Shown here: positions 32,076-35,150 of the stretch, piece after piece
Layout: every line of letters starts with the position of its first letter
Numbering within the stretch: the stretch's first letter is position 1
Source: Corallococcus carmarthensis
Lineage (GTDB): Bacteria; Myxococcota; Myxococcia; Myxococcales; Myxococcaceae
Assembly (NCBI RefSeq): GCF_003611695.1
Contig: NZ_RAWE01000090.1
Coordinates: 1 to 35,150 of the forward strand
DNA: 35,150 nucleotides
Reading direction: 5' to 3'
Notes under the pieces: model-generated
What the model was told of the DNA's origin: nothing
Seen by the model: only the letters and a program-made list of their open reading frames with translations
Database searches by the model: none
Program-made: the position numbers and the translations under genes

Positions 32076-32230
32076 TACAGCGCTCTCGCGGCGCCGGGTT
32101 CACTCACGGTGTAACAACCCGCGTGTGTCACCGGGGGCTCACATGTTTTCGTGCTCCCCTGCCTTCGTGCGGCTCGCGCGGGACAGGGCCGGCTGCGTAG
32201 CATGTTCGCACCTTGGACGGATTGACGTGG

Positions 32231-33787
32231 ATGGCGGAGGGTGGCAGGGCCCGGCGTTGGTGGCCCTGGGTGCTGGTGGCGGTGGCGGTGGGCGCCTGGG
32301 TGCTCCGGGCATTGCCGTTCTTCCACCGCGCTGGGGCGCTTGGCTACATCGTGAACTACGACGAGGGCGTCTACGCCGCCGCGTCCGCGCTCCTGTGGAA
32401 GGGGCTGCTGCCCTACCGCGACTACCTCTTCGTGCACCCGCCGGGCGCGCTGCTGCTGGGGGCTCCGGCCGGGGCGGTGGGCGCGTTCGGGGATCCGGCC
32501 TCGGGCTTCGCGCTGGCGCGCTGGATGGCCACCGGGATGGGCGCCGTGAGCACCCTGCTCGTGGGCCGGCTGGCGATGCGGGCCTGGGGACCGGTTGCCG
32601 GAGTGGTGGCCGCGCTGGCCTACGCCACGCATCCGGAGGTCGTCACCATGGAGCGCGGGCCGTTCCTGGATCCGCTGCTCAACCTGTGCGGCCTGGGGCT
32701 CGCGAACGTGTGGCTCCTGCCTTCGGGCCGGGCTCCCCTGCCCCGCCGCGCGTGGCTCGCCGGAGTGCTGGCCGGCTTGATGACGGCCGTGAAGGTGTTG
32801 GGCGGCATCTGGGGCGCGGCGGCGCTCGTGGCCCGGGCGCCCGGGCCCCGCTGGAGCCTGGCGCGGCGCTTCGTGCTGGCCGCCACGTTCACGGTGATGG
32901 CGCTCGTCGGACCCCTGGCCCTGCTGGCCCCGGGCGCCTTCGTGCGCGACGTGTTGTGGTTCCAGTCCGCCCGTCCCGAGGACGGCGTCACGTCACGCTG
33001 GGAGCGGCTCCTGGAGATGACCCACGAGCGGCGCCGCTATGCCCTGCTGCTCGCCGCGGTGGGCCTGTGCGTCGCGCTGGTCCGGGCCGTGCGGCGGAGC
33101 ACCCGCGCGGAGGCCGCCCCCGAGCGCTTCGTCGCCACCGCGTACCTGCTCACGGTGGCCGCGTACATCGCCGCGCACAGCTACTGGTCCAACTACAACG
33201 CGCTGCTCGCGGGGCCGGAGGCGCTGCTCGCCGGACTGGGCGCGGCGGCGCTCGTGGGCTTCGCCTCCGCACGGGCCCGGCCCGTGGGCGCGGTGTCGTT
33301 CGGGCTGGTGCTGCTGGGGCCGCTGTACTCCGTGCAGGAGGCACTGCGCGGTTCGGAGATCCGTCCTCCGGAGCAGGTCCTCCAGGCCCGCTACGTGCGC
33401 GAACAGGTTCCGCCGGACGCGTCGCTGTGCGGCTTCGAACCGGGCTGGGGACTCCTGGCCGGAAGGCTGCCGCCGGTGCTGCCGGGACAGGCCGTGCCCG
33501 TGGACCCCTACGCGCTGATGCTCCACGACGCGCTCACGTCCGGCACCCGCTTCCCGGACGCGGCGGCGGCCTTCGCCAGCGAGGATTCGCAGAGGCGCAT
33601 GGTCGCGCTCCTGGAGCACTGTGACTTCGTGCTCCTGGGCGCGCGCGGCCAATGGCAGTTGTCCACCGACAGCCGCCACTGGTTCGAGGCGAACTACACG
33701 CGAGGCGTGTCGCCGGACTCTCCCGCCGTCCAGCTGTGGCGCCGTCACGAGCCGTTCGCCGGTTCCACGGCGGGCGCGTCGCCGTAG
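32231..33787 (+). CDS. GT-C superfamily glycosyltransferase (membrane)
   Basis: 518 residues. Roughly ten hydrophobic helices in the first 350 residues, then a soluble C-terminal domain (about 375-518). The first loop has NYDEGVYA (an Asp-Glu acid pair after helix 1), typical of dolichyl/undecaprenyl-phosphate sugar-dependent GT-C enzymes such as the ArnT and PMT groups. Further family signs are PYRDYLFVHPPGALLL and ATHPEVVTMERGPFLDPLL. The enzyme would transfer a sugar from a lipid carrier to a periplasmic acceptor that is not identifiable here. The start is uncertain: ATG 32231 is preferred, TTG 32213 is possible; neither has a good ribosome site. No neighbour suggests a pathway. Confidence 0.82.
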   Translation: MAEGGRARRWWPWVLVAVAVGAWVLRALPFFHRAGALGYIVNYDEGVYAAASALLWKGLLPYRDYLFVHPPGALLLGAPAGAVGAFGDPASGFALARWMATGMGAVSTLLVGRLAMRAWGPVAGVVAALAYATHPEVVTMERGPFLDPLLNLCGLGLANVWLLPSGRAPLPRRAWLAGVLAGLMTAVKVLGGIWGAAALVARAPGPRWSLARRFVLAATFTVMALVGPLALLAPGAFVRDVLWFQSARPEDGVTSRWERLLEMTHERRRYALLLAAVGLCVALVRAVRRSTRAEAAPERFVATAYLLTVAAYIAAHSYWSNYNALLAGPEALLAGLGAAALVGFASARARPVGAVSFGLVLLGPLYSVQEALRGSEIRPPEQVLQARYVREQVPPDASLCGFEPGWGLLAGRLPPVLPGQAVPVDPYALMLHDALTSGTRFPDAAAAFASEDSQRRMVALLEHCDFVLLGARGQWQLSTDSRHWFEANYTRGVSPDSPAVQLWRRHEPFAGSTAGASP

Positions 33788-33838
33788 GGGGCCCGCGCCG
33801 CTTGACGCCCCGCCCGAATCAGGGGACGAACCGGGCCC

Positions 33839-34327
33839 ATGCCCTACACCCCCATCGTCGCCACGCTGGGCTACGTGATGTCGCCGGACGGCCAGCAGGT
33901 GCTGCTCATCCACCGGAACGCGCGCCCGGAGGACGCCCACTACGGCAAGTACAACGGCCTGGGCGGCAAGATGGACCGCGACGAGGACATCGCCGCGTGC
34001 ATGCGCCGCGAGATTCGCGAGGAGGCCGGCATCGAGTGCACGCGCATGGTCCTGCGCGGCACCCTGTCCTGGCCCGGCTTCGGCAAGCACGGCGAGGACT
34101 GGCTGGGCTTCATCTTCCGCATCGACGCCTTCACGGGCACGCCCCTGGAGAAGAACCCCGAGGGCTCGCTGTCCTGGGTCCCCGTGTCCTCCATCCTGTC
34201 CCTGTCGCTGTGGGACGGGGACCGGCACTTCCTGCCGCTCGTGTTCGACGCGGACCCGCGCCCCTTCCACGGCGTCATGCCCTACGAAGGCGGCCGCGCG
34301 GTGAGCTGGTCCTTCACCCGACTGTAG
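33839..34327 (+). CDS. Nudix hydrolase (8-oxo-dGTPase-like)
   Basis: 162 residues. The complete Nudix box G-x5-E-x7-REUxEExGU is present: GKMDRDED...REIREEAGI (about 44-66). It is preceded by GKYNGLGGKMD, which resembles MTH1/MutT-like enzymes that cleave oxidised nucleoside triphosphates to monophosphates. It is cytoplasmic. ATG 33839 lies 51 bases after the glycosyltransferase stop; GGGGA is upstream at a somewhat long distance. Substrate preference cannot be read from sequence; other Nudix substrates are possible. Confidence 0.92.
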   Translation: MPYTPIVATLGYVMSPDGQQVLLIHRNARPEDAHYGKYNGLGGKMDRDEDIAACMRREIREEAGIECTRMVLRGTLSWPGFGKHGEDWLGFIFRIDAFTGTPLEKNPEGSLSWVPVSSILSLSLWDGDRHFLPLVFDADPRPFHGVMPYEGGRAVSWSFTRL

Positions 34328-34452
34328 GGCCTCGTCCTGCCGTCCGGCGACCAACGCTCCCGGCGCCCCGTCCTGGTTTTCCAACCCGCGCCCCGCCCGG
34401 ACCGCTACAACCGCCGCCTCCCACTTGGGACTCTCTTGAAGGAGCGCGGCGC

Positions 34453-34986
34453 ATGGACCTCATCGGACAGCTCTCGCAGCAGCTTGGAGTGGATGGCACG
34501 CAGGCACAGGGGCTCGCGGGTTCGCTCCTGAAGATGGTGCAGGGCACGGTGCAGGAGAAGGTCGGCCCGGACGCGGCCCGGCAGATGGAGCAGGCCATCC
34601 CGGAGATGCAGGGCTGGCAGCAGCAGGCGCCGCAGCAGGCCCCGGCGGGCGACGGCGGCGGCTTGATGGGCGCGCTGGGCGGCATGCTCGGCGGCGCGGG
34701 CGGTGGCGGTGGCGGCGGCCTCATGGGCGCGCTGGGCGGCGCGGCGGCGCACGCGGGCGAAGTGGCCGGCGTGGTGGCCATCCTCCAGCGCTTCAACCTG
34801 GACGCGGGCAAGGCCACCCTGGTGGCCCCCCTGCTGCTCAACTTCCTCAAGTCCCGCCTGGACCCGGGCCTGGTGGGGAAGATCCTCGCCGTGGCGCCCA
34901 TGCTCGCGGGCGGCGCTGGTGGCGGCAGCGGTCCCCAGGGCGGCGGCGGACTGGGCGGAATGCTCGGCGGCCTCCTGGGGAAATAG
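34453..34986 (+). CDS. DUF2780-type glycine-rich protein
   Basis: 177 residues. The N-terminus (MDLIGQLSQQLGVDGTQAQGLAGSLLKMVQ) and the helical C-terminal part (VVAILQRFNLDAGKATLVAPLLLNFLKSR) match my memory of DUF2780 proteins. Between and after them are Gly/Leu/Met-rich repeats (GGGLMGALGGMLGG and similar). It has no signal peptide. Function unknown. ATG 34453 has AAGGAG upstream at about ten bases. It follows the Nudix gene by 125 bases, a spacer in which I see nothing else. Confidence 0.82.
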   Translation: MDLIGQLSQQLGVDGTQAQGLAGSLLKMVQGTVQEKVGPDAARQMEQAIPEMQGWQQQAPQQAPAGDGGGLMGALGGMLGGAGGGGGGGLMGALGGAAAHAGEVAGVVAILQRFNLDAGKATLVAPLLLNFLKSRLDPGLVGKILAVAPMLAGGAGGGSGPQGGGGLGGMLGGLLGK

Positions 34987-35003
34987 GAACGGGGTAGCGC
35001 GGC

Positions 35004-35027
35004 AAGCCCCTGGGATTGCAGGGGTTT
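35004..35027 (+). terminator. Terminator after DUF2780 gene
   Basis: AAGCCCCTG / CAGGGGTTT with a six-base loop, 17 bases after the stop. The right arm ends in TTT. Confidence 0.6.
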
Positions 35028-35039
35028 CAGGAAGGCGTC

Positions 35040-35066
35040 GGACGGAAATGCAAAACAATTCCGTCC
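35040..35066. repeat. Second inverted repeat
   Basis: GGACGGAA / TTCCGTCC with an 11-base A-rich loop. It may be a back-up terminator or an operator for the next gene. Confidence 0.4.
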
Positions 35067-35118
35067 CTGGCGGCTTCAAGGGGCACGGCGGGCTCCCACC
35101 CGCCATGGAGCCCCGGTC

Positions 35119-35150
35119 ATGACCTTCCTGTCCCGCATGCAGCCCTCCCC
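35119..35150 (+). CDS. Possible start of a gene leaving the window
   Basis: ATG 35119 with GGAG eight bases upstream opens a frame MTFLSRMQPSP that is cut by the window end. Only 11 residues are visible, so the product is unknown. Confidence 0.3.
   Translation, partial: MTFLSRMQPS

Overview
The window looks like chromosomal DNA of a myxobacterium, probably of the Myxococcus/Corallococcus group. The basis is very high G+C with strong third-position bias, a DUF2381 gene (a Myxococcus paralogous family) coupled to a Ser/Thr kinase, a kinase-TPR protein, an FHA-like sigma-54 activator and many lipoproteins. There is no rRNA, tRNA, CRISPR array or recognisable prophage.

Layout. 1-2001: minus-strand DUF2381 gene translationally coupled to a membrane-anchored Ser/Thr kinase that runs off the left edge. 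2102-2323: probable gene remnant. 2433-5553: a sigma-54 promoter with an outer-membrane-barrel gene, an FHA-like sigma-54 activator, and a second sigma-54 promoter serving a small unknown gene. 5550-9140: convergent kinase-TPR gene. 9212-12593: small secreted protein, Tat-exported amidase, lipoprotein. 12702-16940: sigma-54 activator divergent from an SPFH/flotillin-like gene with its own sigma-54 promoter, then an unknown gene. 17164-19301: secreted unknowns. 19453-23795: a mosaic block bounded by two identical 251-bp direct repeats, holding an IS5-like transposase scrap, a possibly foreign peptidoglycan-binding/HExxH protein, a lipoprotein and a six-repeat propeller-like protein. 24092-29543: sensor kinase, NtrC-type regulator, sigma-54 promoter, SulP transporter and beta-carbonic anhydrase. 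29791-34986: unknown protein, PL10 pectate lyase lipoprotein, GT-C glycosyltransferase, Nudix hydrolase, DUF2780 protein.

The unifying theme is sigma-54 control. Three activators (starts at 3418, 14045 and 25756) each sit beside one or two -24/-12 promoters that I located by eye (2433, 5037, 14126, 27212). All four keep the 12-bp GG-to-GC spacing, and three have a plausible upstream inverted or direct repeat. I infer three signal-to-promoter modules: kinase/FHA activator to envelope protein and small protein; a Psp-like activator to a flotillin-like membrane protein; and a two-component pair to bicarbonate uptake and CO2 hydration. The second is the most novel-looking. Family assignments come from motifs and memory; no database search was run.
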